A stretch of DNA of 64,000 nucleotides, from NCBI GenBank assembly GCA_019056435.1, contig CP077641.1:4154001-4218000 (forward strand), read 5' to 3'. The stretch comes from Stutzerimonas stutzeri (GTDB taxonomy: Bacteria; Pseudomonadota; Gammaproteobacteria; Pseudomonadales; Pseudomonadaceae). The notes beneath the pieces are model-generated. The model was given only the letters and a program-made list of their open reading frames with translations, made no database searches and was not told the origin of the DNA. Shown piece by piece: positions 57,283 to 64,000 of this stretch; position 1 is the stretch's first letter, and each line of letters opens with the position of its first letter. Made by a program: the position numbers and the translations under genes.

Positions 57283-58939
57283 ATGGAACGCGAATACATG
57301 GAATTCGACGTAGTCATCGTCGGCGCCGGCCCCGCGGGCCTGTCCGCTGCCTGCCGACTGAAGCAGAGGGCTGCCGACGCCGGGAACGAGATCAGTGTCT
57401 GCGTCGTCGAGAAGGGTTCCGGAAGTCGGCGCCCATATCCTGTCCGGCGCCGTGTTCGAGCCTCGCGCGCTCAACGAGCTCTTCCCCAACTGGAAGGAAC
57501 TCGAGGCCCCGCTGAACACCCCCGTCACGCGAGACGACATCTACCTGCTCAAGAGCGCCGACGCGGCGCGCAAGCTGCCCAATGCACTGGTTCCGAAGAC
57601 CATGCATAACGAAGGCAACTACATCATTTCTCTCGGCAATTTGTGCCGATGGCTGGCCCAGCAAGCGGAAAACCTGGGCGTCGAGATCTACCCGGGCTTC
57701 GCCGCCCAGGAAGCGCTGATCGACGAGAACGGCGTTGTCCGCGGCATCGTTACCGGTGACCTGGGCGTCGATCGCGAAGGCAATCCCAAGGAAGGCATGT
57801 TCACCCCGGGCATGGAGCTGCGTGCCAAGTACACCCTGTTCGCCGAGGGCTGCCGCGGCCATATCGGCAAGCAGCTGATCAGCCGCTACCAGCTCAACGC
57901 CAACGTCGATCCGCAACACTACGGGATCGGTATCAAGGAACTCTGGGACATCGATCCGGCCAAGCATGAGCCCGGCCTGGTGGTGCACACCGCCGGCTGG
58001 CCGCTGGACGATGACAATACCGGCGGCTCCTTCCTCTATCACCTGGAAAACAACCAGGTCGTGGTCGGTCTGATCATCGACCTGTCCTATAGCAACCCCT
58101 ACCTGTCGCCCTTCGATGAGTTCCAGCGCTACAAGCACCACCCCGTGGTGAAACAGTATCTGGAAGGTGGCAAGCGTGTGTCCTACGGTGCGCGCGCCAT
58201 CGCCAAAGGTGGCCTGAACTGCCTGCCGAAGATGGTGTTCAAGGGCGGTGCGCTGATTGGTTGCGACGCCGGCACGCTGAACTTCGCCAAGATCAAGGGC
58301 AGCCACACCGCCATGAAGTCCGGCATGTTGGCCGCCGAAGCCGTAGCCGACGCGCTGTTCGCCGGACGCGAGGGCGGCGACGAGCTGACGGGCTACGAGG
58401 AAGGATTCAAGAGCAGCTGGCTGTACGACGAGCTGTACAAGAGCCGTAATTTCGGTGCGGCGATCCACAAGTGGGGCGCGGTCAAGGGCGGTGCGTTCAA
58501 TTTCGTCGACCAGAACATTTTCGGCGGCAAGATTCCTTTCACGCTGCACGATACCAAGCCGGATCATGCGTGTCTGAAACTCGCCGCGCAGTCCAAACGA
58601 ATCGATTACCCGAAGCCCGACGGCAAGCTCAGCTTCGACAAGCTCAGTTCGGTGTTCCTCTCCAACACCAACCATGAGGAAGAGCAACCCGTTCACCTCA
58701 AGCTGACCGACCCATCGATCCCGATCGAGAAGAACCTGCCGCTGTACGACGAACCCGCCCAGCGCTACTGCCCGGCTGGCGTCTACGAGGTGGTCGACAA
58801 CGACGACGGCAGCAAGCGTTTCCAGATCAACGCGCAGAACTGCGTGCACTGCAAGACCTGCGATATCAAGGACCCGGCGCAGAACATCACCTGGGTTGCG
58901 CCAGAAGGTACCGGCGGGCCGAACTACCCCAACATGTAA
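57283..58939 (+). CDS. Electron transfer flavoprotein-ubiquinone oxidoreductase, frameshifted near its 5' end
   Basis: ETF-QO moves electrons from ETF to ubiquinone at the inner membrane. The FAD motif [17 protein letters not shown] opens the protein; membrane and ubiquinone regions follow, and the C-terminus has a 4Fe-4S cluster site ([21 protein letters not shown]). GG at 57421-57422 should be a single G; the frame then reads [25 protein letters not shown], giving 551 residues. Together with etfAB it forms the complete electron path. Confidence 0.93.
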
Positions 58940-58945
58940 ACAACG

Positions 58946-58971
58946 AAAAAGGCTCCCTCGGGAGCCTTTTT
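58946..58971. terminator. Bidirectional terminator between ETF-QO and DUF1285 genes
   Basis: GGCTCCC and GGGAGCC (58951-58967) with a short loop, preceded by five A and followed by five T, give a stem and U-tract on both strands. It lies between two convergent genes. Confidence 0.88.
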
Positions 58972-58997
58972 ATCACCGGTAAAAACTGCAGCGATCG

Positions 58998-59565
58998 TTA
59001 TTCGGCGCGACCAATCGGAAAGAACACCCCACCGCTCCACACACCGAGCCAGTTTTCGCCTTCGACCACACCCCGGCACCGCCAGCTCGACAAGCTGGTA
59101 GAACACGTTGCGATGTACCAGTGCTTCCAGATTGGCGCGCACATGGATGTAGGGTGACGGCTCCTGCGTCTGCGGAGCGATGACGACACGCAGCGGATGC
59201 TCGGCGCCCGCCTCCACCTCATCCTCGACATTGGTGACGAAGCGCAGACGTTGCTCTTCGCCATCACCCATCACTTCCAGACGCACCGCCACGAAGGGAG
59301 CATCCTCGACCTGTATACCGACCTTCTCGACCGGCGTGACGAGAAAATAGTCATCGCCATCGCGGCGGATGACTGTCGAGAACAGGCGCACCATCGCCGG
59401 CCGGCCGATCGGTGTGCCCATGTAGTACCAGCGGCCGTCGCGAGCGATGCGCATGTCGAGATCCCCACAGAATGGCGGATTCCACAGGTGCACCGGTGGC
59501 AGCCCCTTCTTCTCCTGCTTCGGAATCTGCCCCAGCAGATCCGCAGCCTTGCCTGCATCGCTCAT
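58998..59565 (-). CDS. DUF1285 family protein, frameshifted near its 3' end
   Basis: The conserved parts [34 protein letters not shown] and [33 protein letters not shown] mark DUF1285. Four C on the plus strand (59071-59074) should be three; the end then reads [23 protein letters not shown] and stops at 58998 (188 residues). Function is unknown; the family is common in Pseudomonas. It lies eight bases after the DUF4823 lipoprotein gene on the same strand. Confidence 0.85.
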
Positions 59566-59573
59566 GTTGGCTC

Positions 59574-60176
59574 CTATCGACTAAGGCCGATCAGGCTCCG
59601 TGCATAGTCCCTAAGAGGCGGACCCAGCAGAACCTGTGGCGTCGCATCATAGATGTTCAGCAGCCCACCGCGGCTGCGGATCCGTGCCGTATCGACCAGA
59701 TAATGGCTGCCCGTCTCGATGAGCATCAGCTGGATCACGCTGGTGTCGACACCCAGCCGGTCGACCGCACGCTGATCGTTCAACTCGTCGAAGCTGCCGA
59801 TTCGGTCATCCGCCGCGGCGAATCGCGTATACAGCAAGTAATGGGCACCCGCAGCGGTCGCCTGGTTCAATGCCTCGTCCAATCCAGCAGGATCAGGTGC
59901 ACGCCGGACGAGGGGGAAATACTCGACGAAGCCCTTGAAGGCTTCCTCCGCCACTACATTGGGCCGCGGGTAAGCGTTTCCTGGCGGCACGAAGTGCCCT
60001 TGAGCGATGTAGATGGACGAGTCCGGCTGCAAGCGCCAGGACGCAGACCGCTGCGTATGGCTGTGGTCGAGGATACCGACGTCGCGCAGCTGCTCGCGTG
60101 TCCCCTCGGCCATGTCGCTGACCTTCATACACCCGCCAAGAACCAGGAAGGCGGCGATTAAACTGATCATCTTCAT
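59574..60176 (-). CDS. DUF4823-like lipoprotein
   Basis: This 200-residue protein has lipoprotein signal [14 protein letters not shown] with Cys near 16. Conserved-looking parts are [48 protein letters not shown] and [27 protein letters not shown]. This fits the DUF4823 lipoproteins of Pseudomonas. The start at 60176 (or 60170) is followed by a lipobox of normal length. Function unknown. It is probably cotranscribed with the DUF1285 gene. Confidence 0.78.
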   Translation of the reverse strand: MKMISLIAAFLVLGGCMKVSDMAEGTREQLRDVGILDHSHTQRSASWRLQPDSSIYIAQGHFVPPGNAYPRPNVVAEEAFKGFVEYFPLVRRAPDPAGLDEALNQATAAGAHYLLYTRFAAADDRIGSFDELNDQRAVDRLGVDTSVIQLMLIETGSHYLVDTARIRSRGGLLNIYDATPQVLLGPPLRDYARSLIGLSR

Positions 60177-60252
60177 CCGAATGCTCCTGCGGCTGACGGA
60201 AAACTGGCAGTCCGCAGCACAATGCAGCAACCACGCCAGCTCGCGCCCTCGG

Positions 60253-60925
60253 CTAGTGATTGACCGTGAACGCCAGCATCGCCGAAAGCTGGCACAGCGG
60301 CCGGCCACTTTCTTCATGCCAGCGGTTGAAGACGTCCTGCACCCGCGCCTGGTCCCGCTGGCTGCTCGGAACACGGTCCACGACGTTCTGCGCTTTCAGC
60401 GCCGCAACCACATCATTGCTGGGGATGAAGGTGTCCTTGCCAGCCATGCGCAGCAAGCGCGGCGCAGACAAGCCGCCGAGCTGGCAACCGTGCTTGGCCA
60501 GGTATCGCCACAAGCCAACGATGTCGGTGATCGGCCAACTGGCGAGGAAATGACCGAAACCGCCATGGCTCGCGGTCACGTCAAGCACGAACTGAGCGTT
60601 GCGTGGCACGCTCTTGAGCTTGCCAAGATGCCGGATGATGCGGGCGTCCTGCATCAAGCGCTCGATATGCTCGCCGCCCATCAGCACCACCTTTTCCGGA
60701 TCGAACCCGAAGAAGACCTCCTCGAAGGCCGGCCACTTGGCATCCACCAGGCTGTGCTTGGAGCCCCGCGCGGAAGATGCGCAGGCTGATCAGCGACAGG
60801 TAACGGTCGTCCGGGACGGCGCGCAGCTCGTCGCCGCTGTTGGGCCGCGGCAGGCGGGCTTCCAGCGCCGCCGCCGAACCGAAACGATTGAGGCAGTACT
60901 CGTGCAGCCATCTGTAGTCACGCAT
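60253..60925 (-). CDS. DNA-3-methyladenine glycosylase I-like protein, frameshifted
   Basis: The frame resembles the Tag-type (Adenine_glyco) family: MRDYRWLHEYCLNRFGS, LRAVPDDRYLSLISLRIFRAGL, VDAKWPAFEEVFFGFDPEKV, DARIIRHLGKLKSVPRNAQFVLDV, FLASWPITDIVGLWRYLAKHGCQLGG. GG at 60760-60761 should be one G; the two parts then join as RIFRAGLKHSLVDAKWP, giving 223 residues. Tag enzymes excise 3-methyladenine from DNA. This is a divergent relative, so activity is likely but not certain. The ATG at 60925 is preferred; a GTG at 60958 is possible. Confidence 0.8.
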
Positions 60926-60997
60926 GCAGTTCAATACTCGATCCAGATTTCGCGGCACAGGTTGCCCGCCCGGGACCGAGCCCGCAAGCCCGGCTAC

Positions 60998-62062
60998 CTA
61001 GCGACGCAACCGGGCCGCCGCCTCGAGCAGGGTTTGCTCGGTCAACTGCCAGCCGAGGCAACCGTCGGTGATGGAAACGCCGTAGCGCAGGTCGCCACCT
61101 AGGGCCTGGCAACCGTCGAACAGGTTGCTCTCCAGCATGACGCCTTTCAGGCTGTCGTCACCGCCCAGGCGCTGGTCGATGACCGTCTGCAGCACTGCTG
61201 GCTGGCGCAACGGGTCCTTGCCGCTATTGGCATGGCTGCAGTCGACCAGAATGCGCGCTTCGATACCCTGCCGCTGCAATGCCGACCGAGCCGCGGCAAC
61301 GCTCGCCGCGTCATGATTGGGCCCGGTGTGCCCGCCTCTTAACACCAGATGGGTATCAGGGTTGCCGCGGGTAGTGATCACGGCCGGATGCCCGAGGTCG
61401 TCGATGCCGAAATGGCTGTGCGGGTGTGCGGCGGAGCGCATGGCGTCGCAGGCTATGCCCAGGCTGCCATCGGTGCCGTTCTTGAAACCGACCGGCATGT
61501 CCAGGCCGCTGACCAGTTCCCGATGGACCTGGGATTCGCTGGTACGGGCACCAATCGCAGCCCACCCCAGCAGGTCGTCCAGGTAACCTGCCACCAAGGG
61601 CTGCAACAGCTCCGTCGCGACCGGCAAACCGCGCTCGACAATGGCCAGCATCAAGCGCCTGGCAACCGCCAGCCCCGCCGCCATGTCGCCGCTGCCATCG
61701 AGGTGCGGATCGTAGACCAAGCCCTTCCAACCCACTGTGGTCCGCGGCTTCTCCACATAGGCGCGCATGACCAGCAGCAGTTGATCCTCGACCTGAGGCG
61801 TCAGCGCAGCAAGGCGCTCGGCATACTCCAGCGCGGCCTTGGGGTCGTGTAGCGAACAGGGGCCGACCACGACCAGCAATCGCGGATCACGCCCCTCGAG
61901 CACGGCGCGAATGGCGTCACGGTCAGCTGCGATACGTTGGGCGAGAGCGCCCGTCAGGGGCAGGCGCTGGCGCAGCAAGGCGGGGCTGGGTAGCGGCTGG
62001 GCGCTGCGACGGCTGATGGAAACAGATGTGGAGGCAAGTTGAGCGGAGGCGGAAGCATTCAT
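60998..62062 (-). CDS. 3-Deoxy-7-phosphoheptulonate (DAHP) synthase, class I
   Basis: DAHP synthase joins phosphoenolpyruvate and erythrose 4-phosphate in the first step of aromatic amino acid synthesis. It has 354 residues: VVVGPCSLHDPKAALEYA, MRAYVEKPRTTVGWKGLVYDPHLDGSG, IGARTSESQVHRELVSGLDMPVGFKNGTDGS and LVDCSHANSGKDPLRQ are class I alpha signatures with metal and substrate residues. Which amino acid inhibits it cannot be read with confidence. It is preceded by an aromatic leader region (62063-62462) that looks like a transcription attenuator. Confidence 0.95.
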   Translation of the reverse strand: MNASASAQLASTSVSISRRSAQPLPSPALLRQRLPLTGALAQRIAADRDAIRAVLEGRDPRLLVVVGPCSLHDPKAALEYAERLAALTPQVEDQLLLVMRAYVEKPRTTVGWKGLVYDPHLDGSGDMAAGLAVARRLMLAIVERGLPVATELLQPLVAGYLDDLLGWAAIGARTSESQVHRELVSGLDMPVGFKNGTDGSLGIACDAMRSAAHPHSHFGIDDLGHPAVITTRGNPDTHLVLRGGHTGPNHDAASVAAARSALQRQGIEARILVDCSHANSGKDPLRQPAVLQTVIDQRLGGDDSLKGVMLESNLFDGCQALGGDLRYGVSITDGCLGWQLTEQTLLEAAARLRR

Positions 62063-62106
62063 GATCTGGCGGTTCCCTCGCCGGCGCGGTCGATGCCGCG
62101 GCGGCG

Positions 62107-62205
62107 CTATCGAGTTGTTCGTTCTGGTGGTATGGACGCAGCGGTCAGTCGGCTAAATCGCCAGTCATAGCGGTCGTTGCGGTAAGCGTTCCGATAACGG
62201 TTCAT
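62107..62205 (-). CDS. Second short leader ORF (32 codons), Tyr/Trp/Phe rich
   Basis: MNRYRNAYRNDRYDWRF opens a 32-codon frame with GAGGAA seven bases before the ATG. Five of the first 17 residues are aromatic (Tyr 4, 8, 13; Trp 15; Phe 17), the rest mostly Arg and Asn. It lies between the attenuator hairpin and the DAHP synthase gene, ending 44 bases before that gene's ATG. It may be a second regulatory peptide or a small real protein; its translation is inferred from the ribosome site. Confidence 0.55.
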   Translation of the reverse strand: MNRYRNAYRNDRYDWRFSRLTAASIPPERTTR

Positions 62206-62240
62206 CTGCGGTTCCTCGAGCGGTGGCCATCGTTGGCCGG

Positions 62241-62280
62241 AAAAAACAAAACCCCCGGTCGGGTTGCCGACCGGGGGTTT
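62241..62280 (-). terminator. Attenuator hairpin upstream of the DAHP synthase gene
   Basis: A perfect 14-bp stem (62249-62262 with 62267-62280) with a four-base loop is rich in C/G. It is followed on the minus strand by T4-G-T6 (from 62250 down to 62241). It lies 51 bases after the stop of the leader ORF and 178 bases before the DAHP synthase ATG, the layout of a transcription attenuator. Confidence 0.85.
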
Positions 62281-62330
62281 CTTCAAACGTCTCTGGTGGC
62301 GACCCTGGTTGTCAGGCCGCCTGTGGGGTA

Positions 62331-62462
62331 TCAGGCGAGCCTATGGCTAAACCAATACCCAAAAAAGTAATACGCCGACGACAGCAACGACTGCACACGA
62401 GCCCGTGCGGCGCGAGCAGCACCGGCGTGGAGCGAGGACAGGACATTGAGGCTGAACGGCAT
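62331..62462 (-). CDS. Aromatic leader peptide of the DAHP synthase attenuator (43 residues)
   Basis: The frame starts at ATG 62462 with GGAG seven bases before it. Its end contains eight codons TAT TAC TTT TTT GGG TAT TGG TTT (Tyr Tyr Phe Phe Gly Tyr Trp Phe, 62349-62372) shortly before the TGA at 62331. Such a run, then a strong terminator 51 bases later and a DAHP synthase gene, is the classical form of ribosome-stalling attenuation. GGGTATT within the codon run can pair with GATACCC around the stop codon (62326-62332), and an 8-bp hairpin lies at 62298-62321. A full antiterminator could not be worked out by eye. Confidence 0.82.
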   Translation of the reverse strand: MPFSLNVLSSLHAGAARAARARVQSLLSSAYYFFGYWFSHRLA

Positions 62463-62533
62463 GGGAAACTCCAAAACGATGGCCGAACCTTACTCCAGCG
62501 CCTCGCGGACAGGCAAGCAGGGCGTGAAGACGC

Positions 62534-62549
62534 CGCGACCCGGGTCGCG
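62534..62549. repeat. 16-bp perfect GC palindrome between ttcA and the leader ORF
   Basis: CGCGACCCGGGTCGCG lies 13 bases after the ttcA stop and about 70 bases before the leader ORF. It could be a regulator site or the stem of a ttcA terminator, but no U-tract follows on either strand. On the minus strand downstream a poor sigma-70-like pair (TTGCCT, TAAGGT, 18-bp spacer) precedes the leader. Confidence 0.45.
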
Positions 62550-62562
62550 ACGAACCGAGCGT

Positions 62563-63387
62563 TTAAAGGCTCATCACATCCAGAAATCGCGGCGTCGCCG
62601 CATCATCGATGCGCAGGCTCTTGAAGTCGAAGAGGTTGCGGTCGGCCAGCTGCGACGGCACCACGTTCTGCAGGGCGCGGAACATGATCTCCACACGCCC
62701 CGGCGATTTACGCTCCCACTCCTGCAGCATCTCCTTGACCACCTGGCGCTGCAGGTTCTCCTGCGAACCGCAGAGGTTGCACGGGATGATCGGGAAGGCC
62801 TTCATCGTCGAATAGGCCTCGATGTCCGCCTCGCTGCAGTAGGCGAGCGGTCGGATCACCACGTTGCGCCCATCATCCGAGAGCAGCTTGGGCGGCATGG
62901 CCTTCAGCGTGCCGCCGTAGAACATGTTGAGAAAGAAGGTTTCCAGAATGTCGTCGCGATGGTGCCCGAGGGCCATCTTGGTCGCGCCGATCTCGTCGGC
63001 GAAGGTGTACAGGGTGCCGCGGCGCAGGCGCGAACACAGCGAACAGGTGGTCTTGCCTTCCGGAATCTTCTCCTTGACCACCGAATAGGTGTCTTTCTCG
63101 ACGATGTGATACTCGACCCCGATCGACTTCAGGTATTCCGGCAACACGTGCTCGGGGAAGCCGGGCTGCTTCTGGTCCATGTTGACGGCAACGATTTCGA
63201 ACCTGATCGGCGCGACCTTCTGCAGATACAGCAGCACGTCAAGCATGGTGTAGCTGTCCTTGCCGCCGGACAGGCAGACCATGACCTTGTCGCCATCCTC
63301 GATCATGTTGAAATCAGTGACGGCCTCGCCGGCGAGACGGCGCAGGCGCTTCTGCAGTTTGTTCTGGTTGACCGAGAGGTTGCCCAT
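62563..63387 (-). CDS. ttcA: tRNA 2-thiocytidine biosynthesis protein TtcA
   Basis: TtcA makes 2-thiocytidine at position 32 of some tRNAs using an iron-sulphur cluster and ATP. It has 274 residues: PP-loop SGGKDSYTM near residue 41, and Cys pairs [12 protein letters not shown] and [15 protein letters not shown]. The start at 63387 ([18 protein letters not shown]) is the family start. Intact. It diverges from the DnaJ-related gene. Confidence 0.96.
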   Translation of the reverse strand: MGNLSVNQNKLQKRLRRLAGEAVTDFNMIEDGDKVMVCLSGGKDSYTMLDVLLYLQKVAPIRFEIVAVNMDQKQPGFPEHVLPEYLKSIGVEYHIVEKDTYSVVKEKIPEGKTTCSLCSRLRRGTLYTFADEIGATKMALGHHRDDILETFFLNMFYGGTLKAMPPKLLSDDGRNVVIRPLAYCSEADIEAYSTMKAFPIIPCNLCGSQENLQRQVVKEMLQEWERKSPGRVEIMFRALQNVVPSQLADRNLFDFKSLRIDDAATPRFLDVMSL

Positions 63388-63501
63388 GTCAGGTGTTCCG
63401 GGTGAGATGCGAAAGGCGCGCATTTTACGCGCAAATTGCCCTGCCGCCCTACCCCGTCCATCCTGCGTTCGCCATGCTGGCGCTATGCTAGGCTTGCCCG
63501 C

Positions 63502-64000
63502 ATGAACGATGACCTCGAACCCGAGCAGGACCTGGCCGAGCAGATCCTACTGCTGCTCCGCGAACAGCCCGATGGCTGCAGCGAATACGAGCTGATCCAG
63601 CAGCTCAAGGCCCGGCACAGCACTCATATTCCGCACCTGCCGCTGATCGACAAGCTGGTGCTGTTCCGCACGCATTTCCTGGTTTTCAACGCGCTGTACC
63701 GCTTACGCGATCGGCTCTGGGGCGAATGCAGCCAGCACCTCCAGATCTCCCCGCTCTGCGTCCAGCTGCAGCCCTACGTTCCAGGCACCAGTGGGATCAC
63801 CACCGGCGATCCGCTTCGCGATTACTACCTGGACATGACCAACCTGCGCGACACCGACGAAGCGGAGGTCGAGCGCTTGCTCGCCAGCTTCTGGTCGCGC
63901 ATGCGGGCGACCAGGTGGGTGACCGCAGCGGCGACTGGGACCCGGAACAGAAGCGCGCCGCGCTGGAGCTGTTCGAACTGGACAGCGAGCCCGGCCTGGA
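63502..64000 (+). CDS. DnaJ-related protein, 5' part, frameshifted; runs off the window
   Basis: The visible frame starts [21 protein letters not shown] and continues through [31 protein letters not shown] and [33 protein letters not shown]. This resembles the N-terminal domain of DnaJ-related proteins next to ttcA in Pseudomonas, whose J domain would lie beyond base 64000. Near 63903-63907 one base is missing (GGG for GGGG); after it the frame reads [25 protein letters not shown]. Role as a co-chaperone is inferred. Confidence 0.72.
   Translation, partial: MNDDLEPEQDLAEQILLLLREQPDGCSEYELIQQLKARHSTHIPHLPLIDKLVLFRTHFLVFNALYRLRDRLWGECSQHLQISPLCVQLQPYVPGTSGITTGDPLRDYYLDMTNLRDTDEAEVERLLASFWSRMRATRWVTAAATGTRNRSAPRWSCSNWTASPAW

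Noticed and set aside
1-64000. CRISPR arrays, insertion sequences, tRNA or rRNA genes
   Set aside because: None was recognised; no spaced direct repeats, transposase frames or tRNA cloverleafs were seen by eye, though a weak tRNA-like fold could be missed.

Overview
The window looks like a chromosomal segment of a Pseudomonas-type gammaproteobacterium, most likely in or near the Stutzerimonas (Pseudomonas) stutzeri group. The reasons are the high GC content, the FleQ/FleS/FleN style of flagellar control, RpoN (-24/-12) flagellar promoters, the MotCD stator pair, the ccm cluster beside cheW, and the run pyrF, etfBA, ttcA. This placement is inferred from gene content; no marker gene for species is present.

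Layout. From 1 to 3.2 kb are fleS (cut by the window edge), fleQ and a fliT-like chaperone, all on the minus strand. From 3.3 to 10.8 kb is a small lipoprotein gene followed, read backwards, by the complete System I cytochrome c maturation cluster ccmABCDEFGHI. A divergent plus-strand pair at 10.9-12.8 kb encodes a FliK-like protein and a stand-alone FlhB C-terminal domain. From 13.3 to 43.8 kb is one long minus-strand motility block. In transcription order it runs fliE F G H I J, hsbA-hsbR-hptB, fliK, fliL M N O P Q R, flhB, flhA, flhF, fleN, fliA, cheY Z A B, motC D, parC, parP, cheW and a DUF2802 gene. A single plus-strand Cu/Zn superoxide dismutase gene sits between flhB and flhA. From 44 to 64 kb is a mosaic: a BenE-type transporter, an SDR, a CurA-type reductase, pyrF, a GGDEF-EAL protein, lipoproteins, a MocR-type regulator, a solute-binding protein, etfAB with a divergent ETF-QO gene, a DNA glycosylase, a DAHP synthase, ttcA and a partial DnaJ-related gene.

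How it works together. FleQ, with RpoN, sits at the top of the flagellar hierarchy. RpoN-type promoters can be read in front of fleS, fliE, fliL and flhA. The FliE-FliR/FlhAB genes encode the basal body, switch and export gate. FlhF/FleN set pole and number. FliA, CheYZAB/W, MotCD and ParC/ParP provide late gene control, chemotaxis, the stator and polar array placement. HsbA/HsbR/HptB add a partner-switching control arm.

Two points stand out. First, the DAHP synthase gene is preceded by a well-formed attenuator: a 43-codon leader ORF with a run of Tyr, Phe and Trp codons, followed by a 14-bp GC-rich hairpin with a U-tract, and then a second short aromatic-rich ORF. Second, about twenty single-base indels, nearly all in short homopolymers, break otherwise conserved genes. 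Every one restores a full-length protein when corrected, so they are best read as sequencing or assembly errors. For these genes I give the restored extent and name the break.
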